54,228 bases of DNA from Asterionellopsis glacialis (Eukaryota; Bacillariophyta; Plagiogrammaphyceae; Rhaphoneidales; Asterionellopsidaceae). The DNA lies in the NCBI GenBank assembly GCA_014885115.2, contig WKLE02000414.1:1-54228 (forward strand), read 5' to 3'. The notes below the pieces were generated by a model. The model made no database searches. It was not told the origin of the DNA and was given only the letters and a program-made list of their open reading frames with translations. Positions 43,020 through 52,956 of this stretch are shown here, piece after piece. The stretch's first letter is position 1. Each line of letters starts with the position of its first letter. The translations under genes and the position numbers were made by a program.

Positions 43020-43734
43020 TAACATGAACTTAAATATTATAATTCAATATTGTCTGTGACGAATCCAGGAATGTACAGTGCAGAAGGCAGCAACGCTACT
43101 TTGCACTTCTAATCGTCTCTAGTAGCTCTAGGGGTCCTAGATAGGGAAGTCATTCTCAGTATGTTTCCTAATGTTTCAACCGGTTAAAAATATGGAGTAT
43201 TTATATTAGGTTAATGTTTTGTATTATGAGTACTCCTACATATCACCATGGTCGAATCTAGTGGGAGACTACTCGTGCACAACTAAAAACTTCTTGAAAC
43301 TTACCGGTAGGACTACACTCTACTCTAGTAGAGAGCAACCTTCCTTCACCCACACGCCCCTGATGGCTGTGCTCTTTTTTCTCTATCCCTAGTGAAGTTC
43401 GCTTTCTAAAAATGCGGTGCCATTTGATTTCCGGGGTACACACAAACAATAATCGCTTTTGTCACAGGGCCAAGGTCGCACTCTCTTTGCTCGCAACAAA
43501 CCATAGGTCCTAAGTACCGGTATGTAGTCAAGCGGTTATACAGAGTACCGACACAGCGTAGGTTCTACTCTCTCTAGTAGTGCTCGGTTTGATATCTTTA
43601 TGCAGGATTAGGACCGAAGGGAGTTCAGTCATGGTTGGTAAAATCTGCAAAATAATGAGGCGATTACGAGTATCATCAAAAGCAAAAACATATCACAAAA
43701 AAAACATTCAACGGTACTTGAAAACAAAAAAAAT
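43020..43734. other. Spacer between orphan copies
   Basis: No gene. The left ~100 bp is the 3' side of duplication unit 1. 43100..43620 is a word-rich island (CTCTAGTAGCTCTAGGGGTCCTAG, TACCGGTAGGACTACACTCTAC, AAGTACCGGTATG, CTCTCTCTAGTAG). The right ~250 bp is the upstream part of duplication unit 2. Confidence 0.55.
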
Positions 43735-44253
43735 ATGAATAGCATCGGAAAGAAATTCTTTGTCATGAACAATAAGAAGGATTCACCTACTACCAAAGTT
43801 GAGGATATTGACAGTAGCACTAGTCAAAGGAAACAAATCGTCCCTGCACAAGAAGAAGATACCCCAAATTCATCATGGTCATCATCACCCACACAAGAAC
43901 GTTGTTGTAGAAAGGCTAAAACCACTTCAATCAAACAGAAACAAGCATCATGGTTATTAAAATCCAGTATTATTTCGACCATCTTATCAAAGAAGAAGGA
44001 GGATTCGATAACAAAGAACCGATTACGACAAAATAAGAAAAAAGAACGTGGCACCAATGATCTTGATGCCAACGAACTAATTGCCGACGCTCGCCATCAG
44101 TTTATAAGTCCCTCCAAGGCGATTCAACTAAAGTTTTCTCCTAGTAAGAAACAATCAAGAAGAAACACACCCCAAAAAACAGTTCAAAGGTCTATCAATT
44201 GGACTGACGGCGGTTCAGGAATTTTTCTTAAACAAAATTCTGGAAGAACATAA
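43735..44253 (+). CDS. Basic Ser/Lys-rich orphan protein, copy 2
   Basis: 172-aa paralog of the gene starting at 42311, same strand, start-to-start distance 1424 bp. The N-terminus is nearly identical (MNSIGKKFFVMNNKKDS), then TTKVEDID, RKQIVPAQEED, TSIKQKQASW, ILSKKKEDS, QNKKKERGTND, SPSKAIQL and the C-terminal INWTDGGSGIF. Charged blocks and Ser/Thr-rich stretches dominate, which suggests disorder. The sequence AGTAAGAAA inside SPSKK occupies the place of the putative splice donor of copy 1, but here the frame continues and no suitably distant acceptor is seen. Function unknown. Conservation of frame and N-terminus between diverged copies supports that both are real genes. Confidence 0.65.
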   Translation: MNSIGKKFFVMNNKKDSPTTKVEDIDSSTSQRKQIVPAQEEDTPNSSWSSSPTQERCCRKAKTTSIKQKQASWLLKSSIISTILSKKKEDSITKNRLRQNKKKERGTNDLDANELIADARHQFISPSKAIQLKFSPSKKQSRRNTPQKTVQRSINWTDGGSGIFLKQNSGRT

Positions 44254-44982
44254 TACAGTAGTATACAACATTCATATAGATTACATATTTTTTGCGATAA
44301 ATCTAGACATGCGTAGTAAAGAAGGCAGCGACGATATACTGGATTTTAGCGTATCGCATTTCCTTATTCTGATCATCCAGGGAGGATTTCTATAGAGTTG
44401 TACTGCAAGTAATCGTGTTATTCATAATATAGGTTGTGTAAGGCGGAAATACAAAAATAACTTTTGCTATCTGTACGTATTTCCGCTTGAGACAAGCTCG
44501 TGACTATTCGATCCCAAATCCGCTTTTTCCCCAGAAAGAAAAAGGTAACAAAAAGATGTGCTTAGAAAAGACCAAGAAACTTATTATACCATGATGATGC
44601 ATCAAACCTTAATGCGTAGGAAGGAATTCTTCATCACCCCATGCAATTATATTGTAACCCCTGTAAAATCCCAGACAAATATTTCAGTTGGCTCACCATT
44701 TATCTCCGGTATTACAAACAAGATACGGAACACAGAAGAACCTTTTGCTAGCAGTTGCGGCAGCATACGGACGACATTGTTCTTCTACGCATGGGAGGGT
44801 ACGTACACATTATCTTTCAAGAGTTTGAAAAAAACATTTTACATTAGTACATATTCTAGGATAGACACAGATTCATAATGATATTGTCATCAAACAGGCA
44901 AGCGATATACGTGGTGTAATGAAACCATTTCGACGTATAAAAATGATTCCATTTTCATATCTATGCTTATTTTGTCTAGCAA
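44254..44982. other. Convergent spacer with a small inverted repeat
   Basis: No supported gene; a 106-codon frame at 44558..44878 begins at GTG and looks like chance. A perfect 10-bp inverted repeat GCGGAAATAC / GTATTTCCGC (44443..44452 and 44477..44486, 24-bp loop) could form a hairpin in DNA or in the 3' UTR of the copy 2 transcript. Confidence 0.5.
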
Positions 44983-46216
44983 TTATTCCTGATGATAGGC
45001 ACCACATTGAAAAGGCGATAACAATGATATCTACGGATTTAAAAAGAAAGAGATGGAAAAGGAAGGCAAAATGCATTAGATATGCAAGTTTGATGTACAG
45101 GCACGGAACTTGGTATATGGTTCATTGACTTACCAACATGGAAGAAAGAATGGAATTATCATCTTTTGACTGTTGTTGATTTCCAGCTTGCTGCTGTTTC
45201 TTCTTTTGCTTTTCATGTTCCTCCGCAGATTGCAGGAATTGTGCCTCCGTCAAGGTACTTCTCTTTGTGTTGTAGTGGTTAAAAGAAGACACAGACGATG
45301 ATGGCGTAGAACCTGCAAGACCATTCATATTCACCCACTTTGATGGTGTTGTAGACTTCTCCGTGTTCTCATAACCCGTGCTACTTCCTCGTAAATGTGA
45401 ATTGGGTCCTTGCGCTAATTTTGGCATAGATTTAAAACTGTGCTCCTCCTCGATGAAACTTTCACTAACAGATCTATGAAAATCAATAGATCTAGATCGC
45501 ATCATATCTATGGGAGGGTCACGGTATGTTTCATTGTCATCGTCCTCATGCTCTCCGATATCTTCCGAATCATCGATATCTTCCGTATCATCACGACTTT
45601 CCGCGTCTATCAGTGACCGTTCCCTTGTGGTATCAAAAAAATTCGAGTCGCCAATAACTGATTCATCATCCCAAGAATCGGAGCTTGCCGAAATAAAATC
45701 ATCAATAGGAGAACTCCGGTATCGAGGACTACATATTCCCCCCATCCTTGATTTTTCCATCCATGCATCAGCTGATGGGAGTGTACTGGACCGATTATTA
45801 TTTGGATTGTTAATCGATACATCAAAAGGCAACGACCTCGCTTTAGTTGTTGTTGCCGACGTTGGTTGTGTCTCTGCTCTCAACTCCTGATAATTATTAT
45901 TTTGTTCTATACTTCTGAATGTCGTCGTATCGTCTTTAGGACTCTTTTGTATGGACTTGTTTTCAAAAGAATGATCCGAAAGGGATTCCTCGTGTGTAGT
46001 CCATGTGCCGTTTGGTTGCATGGGATATCGGAAAAGCGCAGATGGTGATTCTTCATTACTTCTGATGGATGCGGATGAGTGCTTCGCACTTTTGGGTATC
46101 ATGGGTGCCTTTCCCATTGCTCTGTGTTTGTTGTCAACCTCATTGTTTGCTGTCCTCCCCGCACCTGTTGTACAAGCGTTGTCGCCTGGATGCTGTATGA
46201 GATCACTAAACAACAT
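44983..46216 (-). CDS. Acidic/Ser-rich disordered protein with a tiny second exon
   Basis: Unknown function. Exon 1 46216..45134 encodes 361 aa. It ends at SILSSML followed by GTAAGT, and a pyrimidine-rich acceptor (CCGTAG) at 45031 opens a 48-nt exon 45030..44983 coding ISLLSPFQCGAYHQE and stop; total 376 aa. Without splicing only three more residues precede a stop, so the C-terminus is uncertain. Composition is Ser, Asp, Asn and Glu rich. Repeated SRSIDFHRS/RERSLIDAES-type stretches and an acidic block (DDTEDIDDSEDIGEHEDDD) resemble phosphorylation-rich regulatory tails. A Lys/Gln-rich helix (AEEHEKQKKKQQQAGNQQQ) lies near the end. TEAQFLQSAEEHEKQ may be a short conserved helix. No membrane segment or signal peptide. 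Identity not recognised. Confidence 0.62.
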
Positions 46217-47516
46217 CGCTCGATTCTATTCTCTAACCATTTACGAGATGGATAGATTTTGTGAATGTAATGTTTTCACAGTAGTGGAGTAGAATTTTAT
46301 AATACCTCTTCTGTTTGTTGTCTTTTTTTAAAGTCGACTTTAGGATTTGGACTCTCTAGTCTTTAATTGAATGTGTATCACGAGCCCTTATTTACGAGTG
46401 AAACAAACGGGTTTGAACAAGTTTGAATGAATGCCGTCACGATTGATCATGAGCCAAAAAACACCAAGTTGATCGCCAAGATCTGTGCCAATTGAGTGAG
46501 CAAGATAATACCTGTAGGAGTCGTGGTATTTACCGGGTGGGAATATCACGAGTTGAAATACGAACAGTATGTTACGAGTACAGACTACGGTTGGACATAC
46601 CGAATAACAAGCTTTTTAGGCATGGCCTGCTCGAGTTCTTCGCCAACTGCCGCATGTCCGTTAGTAAAGCATGTGGTTCTATAGATATCAAATCTGATAT
46701 TTCCGTTATTAATATATGTGTTACATTTATATAATCAATAGTACTGTCCGTTGAGTGATAGACATTGTTTTAAATAAATAACGGGTGATAAGAGCGAATG
46801 AGGATCAAATCTCAGATAAAAAGGAGTCGTATTGCTGGTCTTCATTGTATTGATCGTATCCTTCCTATCTATTTTGTCCACTTTACGTCAATCTAGTTTG
46901 ACAACACGATCCATTCTGTGTTCGTGTGACAGAACAAACTCTCTCCAAGATGGTCGGAGTTTCCGTTCAGAATTTCAAAAACAAATTTGAAAAGCTGTAC
47001 TACTCCTCATGTTATTCTCCTTTTCATGTGAATATAATATTATTTTGTCACGAATACAACAAGGTTACAAATTTCAAAACATTGGATCAACCCATCACAA
47101 ACAATCCATCGTTTTTCTTTGGCAAGGGTTTCGATTATAGTAATAATTATTTTATATTTTACGCGCATAGCAGCAACAAATGGACAAGAAAATATTACAG
47201 TGGAAGTAGAAAATAATGTCTGGTTGTGTTTTTACCCCTCCACAGGAACACCGTTGTTTCATTTCTACTAAAAGCAATCGCGAGATGAATCACTTTATTA
47301 CAACTATAAAGTGTTACAAGTCTTTTTTCTTTCAAATTTTTTTGAAAAACAAATGCAAGATTGTTACTATTTATTCTTGATGAGCATGGATTGTCACAAA
47401 TTCGTGATCAGACTGTTTCAAACGGTGATCAAAAATTCATATAGAAGGAGTTACAAATCTACATCGAATCTTTTTGCTGTTTTACTGATAGCACAATCAT
47501 TAGGGCAATACCATTA
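46217..47516. other. Spacer, no confident gene
   Basis: 1.3 kb between two minus-strand genes. A frame with ATG at 46950 (MVGVSVQNFKNKFEK, about 88 codons to 47216) and another at 47311..47526 are AT-rich and lack recognisable domains; I do not call them. The left end is the 5' flank of the disordered-protein gene and the right end the 3' flank of the UbiA gene. Confidence 0.45.
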
Positions 47517-49079
47517 TCATACATAACTTGCTAACAAGAGTAACATGGTTGTTTTTCCTTCGTCGATGGCACTACTGTTGATTTCTTTATTTTGCCCTTG
47601 TGTCGAATAAACTTGCCATGCACGTTGTATCATTCGGAAGGATCCTAGAGAAGCTAATACTACTTTTAGAATGTTGGGTAGGACACCTTGTTTTGCAGCA
47701 GTGACGTAACCGTAGGAATGACCTCCCACAGCTACAATACCCATGAGAGTATAACATAGTAAACTTATTTTGGATGCAAATTTCGTTCCGTATTGAACAG
47801 GGAGTGTATGAATTTGATGTGACGCATCATCATGTACATCTGAACAATCCATGGTAATTTCACGTCCCATGATTCCCAAAAATATCATGAGAATCATTTG
47901 TCCTAATTTGGTAATGCCCGTAGTAGTAGTAATAGTAGTAGTAGTAGCAGCAGCAGTACCTGTCCACAAAAGTGATGCAAGACCTGCACTACCCGCATTT
48001 GTATTGTGGAGTAGATGATACGCCATGGCGCCACTTGTCAAGGGTGCCAAGGCGATAATACTCGCGCATGTTATATTTTTAATCCATGTTTTAGGTTTTA
48101 AATGCTTGGTATACCAATAGGTCAACATGACAGACAATATAGCGGTGGTACGTCCAATAACACTTGGCATCCATGCAATAGCAGGTAATAAAAATCCATA
48201 TCCACAAACTAAACATTTCTTCACCACCCACAATGGTAATTTTTGGTGTACATGTCCGTCCTTGTCGACTTGGACTTGTTGAAGTGGATTATCTGTTTTA
48301 GACGTATCAACACCTAATTTCGTATCGTAATAATCATTCACCATCATGGATGTAGATGTAATACCTAACAGTATAAAGAGAGTATTCCACATACTTGGTT
48401 CTTTCAAGAGTAATTGAATCAAAGAATATGATTTGGCGGCTACATGACTACTACTTGTGGACATCATGGCCAAATGTGTCCCCAAAACATGAAATACAAC
48501 CACACCTAAAAAGTTCGATGGACGACACAATTGATATAACTGTTTACCGTATAATCTCCAAATTTGAACAAGACTTTCCTTTTCTTCGTTATTTTTAGTT
48601 GATGGTGCCACAGATGATGTTTGGGGTGAAACAAATTGAGAAGATGAGAGAGTAGGGTCGTCCTTTCTTAGAATGTTTTCCTTCCCATTGGGTGTGTGAT
48701 GATTGTCATGACCTGCTACTGCTGCTACTAAATCATCATCATCATCGTTGATGCTGCCACCAATAGAAGACGATGGTTTAGAAGTAGTTGTAGGGGTTGT
48801 GGGATCTTCATCACTTTCATTTTGATACGACAATGCCGATAAAATGGCTTCATATTTAGATTGCTTGTTCTTTGATGCAGATTTTTTATTTGTGGTTCTC
48901 TTTCTTTTGTCGATCGAGTATGAATAGCGTCTTGGTAGTCGAGCTGTAAATGCCGACACTGTTGTATGTTGACTACCAGTAGTAGTCAACACAGCAAAAA
49001 GAAGGGTCACAGTCACAACATGATGAATGGTAGATGTTGTGTTCCATCTACTTGAATCGTGGAAATTGTTGTACTTCAT
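47517..49079 (-). CDS. Plastid-targeted UbiA-family prenyltransferase
   Basis: Integral membrane aromatic prenyltransferase moving an isoprenoid chain onto an acceptor in quinone, tocopherol or chlorophyll synthesis; which one is not determined. Start at 49079 (MKYNNFHDSS) gives 520 aa. A hydrophobic signal (VVTVTLLFAVLTTT) then VSA-FTARLP forms a plastid bipartite presequence. In-frame codons upstream to 49334 encode an Arg-rich stretch and are probably 5' UTR. After a ~120-residue Ser/Asp-rich linker the UbiA core starts (LYQLCRPSNFLGVVVFH). The first Asp motif is NDYYDTKLGVDTSKTDNPL (~245) and the second is DCSDVHDDASHQIHTLPVQYG (~410); both bind Mg-diphosphate. About eight hydrophobic helices are visible. 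A Thr-rich insert (AATTTTITTTTG) sits between helices. The frame ends MLLLLASYV within the expected last helix; a missed short terminal exon is possible. Confidence 0.88.
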   Translation of the reverse strand: MKYNNFHDSSRWNTTSTIHHVVTVTLLFAVLTTTGSQHTTVSAFTARLPRRYSYSIDKRKRTTNKKSASKNKQSKYEAILSALSYQNESDEDPTTPTTTSKPSSSIGGSINDDDDDLVAAVAGHDNHHTPNGKENILRKDDPTLSSSQFVSPQTSSVAPSTKNNEEKESLVQIWRLYGKQLYQLCRPSNFLGVVVFHVLGTHLAMMSTSSSHVAAKSYSLIQLLLKEPSMWNTLFILLGITSTSMMVNDYYDTKLGVDTSKTDNPLQQVQVDKDGHVHQKLPLWVVKKCLVCGYGFLLPAIAWMPSVIGRTTAILSVMLTYWYTKHLKPKTWIKNITCASIIALAPLTSGAMAYHLLHNTNAGSAGLASLLWTGTAAATTTTITTTTGITKLGQMILMIFLGIMGREITMDCSDVHDDASHQIHTLPVQYGTKFASKISLLCYTLMGIVAVGGHSYGYVTAAKQGVLPNILKVVLASLGSFRMIQRAWQVYSTQGQNKEINSSAIDEGKTTMLLLLASYV

Positions 49080-50320
49080 TTTGTTTATGAAAAAAATAAT
49101 ATATTGACAATGATCCCTTTGTCGAATGTGATATAGCTGTTTGAGAGATAATAACTTGTATGCTACGATAGTGGATGATAAATTAACATGGAGCTCCTCG
49201 TATTCGTGTCGTCGTCGTCGTCGCAAGAGTCTCTTCTTTTTTTTAAAAAAAAAAAAGAGAGAGATGAGCGCAATGTAGAGGTGGCAAATGATTTCAAACA
49301 GCTGTCTTTTTGGAAATAAATGACACGGCGACATTTAATTTTCGTTATCCTACGTAGGTTGCCGTATGTTGCCTTTGATGGGAAAATTCTGTGAGGGGAG
49401 TAGAACAGACTGTTGGGAGAACGCTGTTTTTTGTATGTCTTTCTCTCCTTATAATAGGACCTATTCCTCAAAAAAGGACCTGGCTATCATGATGTGAACG
49501 AAGAGAGGAGAATTATGATTCACTCCTTTGGAGGACATCATTCTGAAATTCCTTCGATGATCAAAAATCGGGTCTGTCTGCCCCTCAACTTTGAATGACC
49601 TTCTCTCTCTCTTTTACCACTTACTGGTCCGTAGAAACCCTACTAAAATCTACAGTACAATTTGTACGTACACCTACCCACAAACTGAAAAATCACACTC
49701 GGTTACTATTTTCATCGTGGTGAGTTGCCGTGCTTCTTGTTTGCTGCGTCTCTCGCGCCTGTGTGTGGTGCTTTTGGAACCGTCCGACCATCATCGTTGC
49801 GTGTTTACACGGAGGTCAAGGTGTGTTGTATGCTTGTGACGATGGCGTTTTGATTTCATGGAACGAATACCGTTGTGATAGATGATTCAATTGATGTGGA
49901 CATAGATACGTTTGGTTGTGATGGACGACAATAACGAACGCTGTTGAAAAAGAGAGATAATCGGAAAAGAAATCCTCATGGTCGATGGGATGAGGTCCTT
50001 ATCTCGAAAAACGGGGCGACGTACAAACGGTTTCGTGCAATTGTGGCCTTGGTTGGAATGAAAGTCAAGTGAAACGATGGAGGAAGAGGGTGGCAATAAC
50101 ATGGCAACAAGGGAAACTTGCAACGACAACTACAAATATCTATCGTTCTTTGAGATATCGCCATTATCGTTGAAAAAATTGCAATGGAAAATCAATGATT
50201 TGACTTTTTTTGGCAACTGTCCATCTCACTTTGTCTTTCATTCACTCTTTTATCTTGCCTCTCTTTTTCCTTGCTCAGTTTTTTGGGTACGAACTAGCGT
50301 CAAACAAATATATTTCAAAA
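49080..50320. other. Divergent promoter region of UbiA and RPL35 genes
   Basis: No supported gene. It contains a CGTCGTCGTC microsatellite (49206..49222) and an oligo-T/oligo-A inverted stretch (CTTCTTTTTTTT/AAAAAAAAAAAAGAG, 49232..49258), both within the likely UbiA leader. AGGACCT words occur at 49457 and 49477. 50210..50280 is strongly pyrimidine-rich, ending TTTTTCCTTGCTCAG, which could be a 3' splice site of a 5'-UTR intron as is common in ribosomal protein genes (inference). Confidence 0.5.
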
Positions 50321-50686
50321 ATGGTCAAGGCATACGAATTACGATCCCTCAACAAGGAGGAACTTCTCAAAACATTGAGTGACTTGCGTAAGGAATTGAG
50401 TGAATTGGCTGTTGCCAAGGTCACTGGTGGTGCAGCTTCTAAGATTGCTAAAATTAAGTCTGTCCGTAAGAGTATCGCTCGTGTGTTGACGGTTCACAAC
50501 CAACAACAAAAGGATGGTTTGCGAAAGGCCAGTGCTGGATCCAAATACATTCCCAAGGACTTGCGTGCCAAAAAGACACGTGCCATGCGTCGTGCTTTGA
50601 CCAAGGCAGAACGATCTGCCAAAACTGTCCGTCAACAGAAAAAGGAGGTTGCCTTCCCCATGAAAAAATTTGCAGTCAAGGCTTAA
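50321..50686 (+). CDS. RPL35: 60S ribosomal protein L35 (uL29)
   Basis: 121-aa component of the cytosolic large ribosomal subunit near the peptide exit tunnel, where uL29 helps dock the signal recognition particle. Start at 50321 ([16 protein letters not shown]). Family hallmarks run the whole length: [55 protein letters not shown], and the C-terminal PMKKFAVKA, closely matching animal and plant RPL35 (usual length ~123). In-frame codons upstream of 50321 (to 50210) are hydrophobic and not part of the protein. No intron in the coding part. Confidence 0.97.
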   Translation: MVKAYELRSLNKEELLKTLSDLRKELSELAVAKVTGGAASKIAKIKSVRKSIARVLTVHNQQQKDGLRKASAGSKYIPKDLRAKKTRAMRRALTKAERSAKTVRQQKKEVAFPMKKFAVKA

Positions 50687-51615
50687 ATTGTGTTTAGTTT
50701 GGTATGAAATAAAAAATATATTAAATTAATAATGATGAAACTTTGTCAAGACAAACGAATTCTAGTGTGTGTATTCTGCAATGCATAATCTACATGAGTC
50801 TTTTTCAAATAGTCAAAGGGTTGTGTGAATTAATCCTTCTCCTAGACAACTAAAGAAATGGGATGTTTTTCGTTGGAGAAATCTCATCTCTAGTTGCCTG
50901 ATCATCATGGTGTCAGTTGGTGAGTGTGATACAATTTTTTCCTGGAATGTTGTTTTCATGTACTGGAGGTCTAGGAACATAATCTAGGAACCATTCAAGT
51001 CGGTGTACCTACTGTGGAAGCATCAACTTTTTTCTGTGCAAGTGTTTGATTCAGGAGCGATCAGTTAAAAGTGAGACAGAGACGCAAGCTGCAGCAGTCT
51101 CAAGACGATTGATTCAAATGTTTCCATGTTTCATCATGTGCTTCGTACCATGGAACACTGCAAAGTTTGATTCCTGCAAAGGCTAATGGTCATGGTGTTG
51201 TGTATTCACGGTACTCTTTCTTCGACGTTGTTGGTCATTATGCACTACTGTATAGAATCTAGCTTTCCTATACCTTTAGAGGTAGACCTAGAAAATATTG
51301 TACAGTATGTGTATGAAAAGAAACTGCAGTGCGTTATGAAATGCCGTAAATGGTTTGCATCCTTCTCGTCGACATACTTGCTGTTAAGTATCCACTAGAG
51401 GAGTCTAGTGTAAGCTACAGTGTCTTTTTTTTGTGACAAGGCAATATCGATAGACTTTGACTTCTGTCTTGCCTAAACAAGGCAATCCATGATTTATATA
51501 TGTTGATGCAATCCTTTCTGTTGAAAGGTGTATTGATAAAGTGGGAATGTTTCCATAGGATGCAGTAGTTGGGCGGTAATCTTATTTTCCAATATAACTA
51601 CTAAGTTATTTTGCT
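50687..51615. other. Convergent spacer
   Basis: No supported gene. Sparse CTAG/GGTCT words (50968..51000 and 51260..51420, for example TAGAGGTAGACCTAGAAAAT, CTAGAGGAGTCTAGTG) resemble the word-rich islands. A direct repeat AAACAAGGCAATCCAT/GACAAGGCAATATCGAT occurs near 51437 and 51475. Poly(A)-like AT-rich sequence follows both stops. Confidence 0.45.
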
Positions 51616-52956
51616 TTATGCTTTAGGTGCTTCGTCGTCGTCGTCGTCGTCGTCGTCGTCATTAAGAGCAATGCTCATAAATTGTTTGTGAGAAGGGTAT
51701 TGTAACCAATTGTATTTAGACCATTGTATGCCCTTATTTTTAGGACCTTCTACTAAATGTAATTGAAATGTATGTCTTTGCTTGGTCGAATAGTTGGGTA
51801 AACTTAAATGATCTAATTGTCCACCAAATGCCAAAAGATCGCCCGCCTTACATTCAATAGGGACAAATCCAGCATCCAACAACCCCTGGTGAGGAAGTGG
51901 TTGTTCTGCATTTGGTGGTAACTCACCTTCCCATGGGGCCGTAGTATTGTAATATTCATCAGTCACTAAACGCTCCATAATCATTTTAGGTGGGAGATCA
52001 TCATCATTGTCATCTTTTTTATCGTTCGTCTCACCAGCACCGTTCTCTTTTGATTCTACATTTCGTATATTGGAACGTTCATCGATAGCATTTTGGCCAA
52101 AGTATTGAACATTGCGTTTAAATTGTCTTCGTACATGCTCCTTGTGGCTTTTAGGACGGACCCATAAACATCCATTTTCCAATGTAGCATCATCCAAGGC
52201 TAACCATAATCCCAAACAGGATTGTTTCGGTTCGGTGTATAAAAATGTCGAGTCTTGATGACTATGAATCGCTCCCCCAATTTGAGGTTGTTTAAATATA
52301 TACATGGATTGTGGTATAATAGGATCTATCCACCCTAATTCATTCACTAACGATCGTATGGCAGTTGATGTTGAATATTGATGAAACGATGATCCCAACA
52401 CTGTATGCATTCCATGTCCAGCCTTATTCAAGGCAGCTAGTTTGGTTTGTACATTTTGTTGGTACTCCGGTTTTAAATTCCCTTGTTCGTCCAATGCACT
52501 TGGTTCGGCAAAGAAGTGAACACGTGCGGCACTTTCTAAAAAATAATCGTTTGACCCTTGTGTATTATTCGATTCTTCGTCTGTCTGAAATGCCATGATT
52601 TCCTTCAGGGGGTCCCACGTTTCTGTAAAGTTTGTCATGTCTTGTTTTAACTGTTGAATCATGGTCGACGATACTATATCATGGACCTTGACAAATCCAA
52701 ACATATCAAAATACCGACACTTGTCTGTAATTTGTAACGAATTATCATTAGTCGGATGGAGTGAGATTGTACCATTTAACCATGATTCATAATTTTGTTC
52801 TTGTTGCGTTTGTTGTTGTTCTTTTTGGACTTGTAATTCATCGTCCAATTTCGTTAAAATTTCATTAGTTTTAATACGAATTTTATTTATTTCATCGACT
52901 GTCCATGGACGAGTACGAGTATCATCATTTTGTTCGTCGACTGTTTTTTCGGACAT
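51616..52956 (-). CDS. Phytanoyl-CoA dioxygenase (PhyH/PHYHD1-like) 2-oxoglutarate/Fe(II) oxygenase
   Basis: 446-aa non-heme iron oxygenase of the PhyH family. It hydroxylates an unknown substrate using O2 and 2-oxoglutarate. The fold begins YFDMFGFVKVHDIV. Iron ligands appear in HSHQDST (HxD, ~229 to 232, HQD) and the distal His in DHLSLPNYS (~380). KQRHTFQLH supplies the 2-oxoglutarate arginine. FLYTEPKQSCLGLWLALDDA, TLENGCLWVRPKSHKEH closely follow animal PHYHD1 (LYTEPLG..LGVWIA.EDATLENGCLWF.PGSH). An Asn/Asp/Glu-rich insertion (~290 to 320) and a C-terminal run of about ten Asp encoded by (GTC)n on the plus strand (51631..51660) are additions. No targeting peptide; C-terminus APKA is not a PTS1. 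Cytosolic location likely. Single exon. Confidence 0.9.
   Translation of the reverse strand: MSEKTVDEQNDDTRTRPWTVDEINKIRIKTNEILTKLDDELQVQKEQQQTQQEQNYESWLNGTISLHPTNDNSLQITDKCRYFDMFGFVKVHDIVSSTMIQQLKQDMTNFTETWDPLKEIMAFQTDEESNNTQGSNDYFLESAARVHFFAEPSALDEQGNLKPEYQQNVQTKLAALNKAGHGMHTVLGSSFHQYSTSTAIRSLVNELGWIDPIIPQSMYIFKQPQIGGAIHSHQDSTFLYTEPKQSCLGLWLALDDATLENGCLWVRPKSHKEHVRRQFKRNVQYFGQNAIDERSNIRNVESKENGAGETNDKKDDNDDDLPPKMIMERLVTDEYYNTTAPWEGELPPNAEQPLPHQGLLDAGFVPIECKAGDLLAFGGQLDHLSLPNYSTKQRHTFQLHLVEGPKNKGIQWSKYNWLQYPSHKQFMSIALNDDDDDDDDDEAPKA
51631..51660. repeat. CGT/GTC trinucleotide microsatellite coding poly-Asp
   Basis: About ten perfect GTC (GAC on the coding strand) repeats at the 3' end of the dioxygenase gene. 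Pure repeat, likely length-variable; it encodes an acidic tail not shared with animal homologs. Confidence 0.92.

Larger units (their letters stand above)
42050..44340 (+). repeat. Tandem segmental duplication carrying two orphan genes (period ~1.42 kb)
   Basis: Unit 1 (~42050..43120) and unit 2 (~43480..44340) are alignable beyond the coding frames. Upstream both have CGTAGGTT...GTTTGATA, then AAAATCTGCAAA and CACAAAAAAAACA before ATGAATAGCAT. Downstream both share a stretch ending GAAGGCAGC at about 43085 and 44325. The copies differ by many substitutions and by a ~165-bp segment present only in unit 1. This is a direct tandem duplication of a whole gene with its promoter. Confidence 0.8.

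Noticed and set aside
44558..44878. 106-codon plus-strand frame
   Set aside because: Opens at GTG with a nearby out-of-frame ATG; no homology or domain signal.
46926..47216. 96-codon plus-strand frame (ATG at 46950)
   Set aside because: Aromatic/AT-rich composition typical of chance frames; no family recognised. Could be a gene relic but not supportable.
49080..49334. N-terminal extension of the UbiA frame
   Set aside because: Encodes Arg and Phe runs from microsatellite and homopolymer DNA; the start at 49079 places a proper signal peptide and FTARLP motif.
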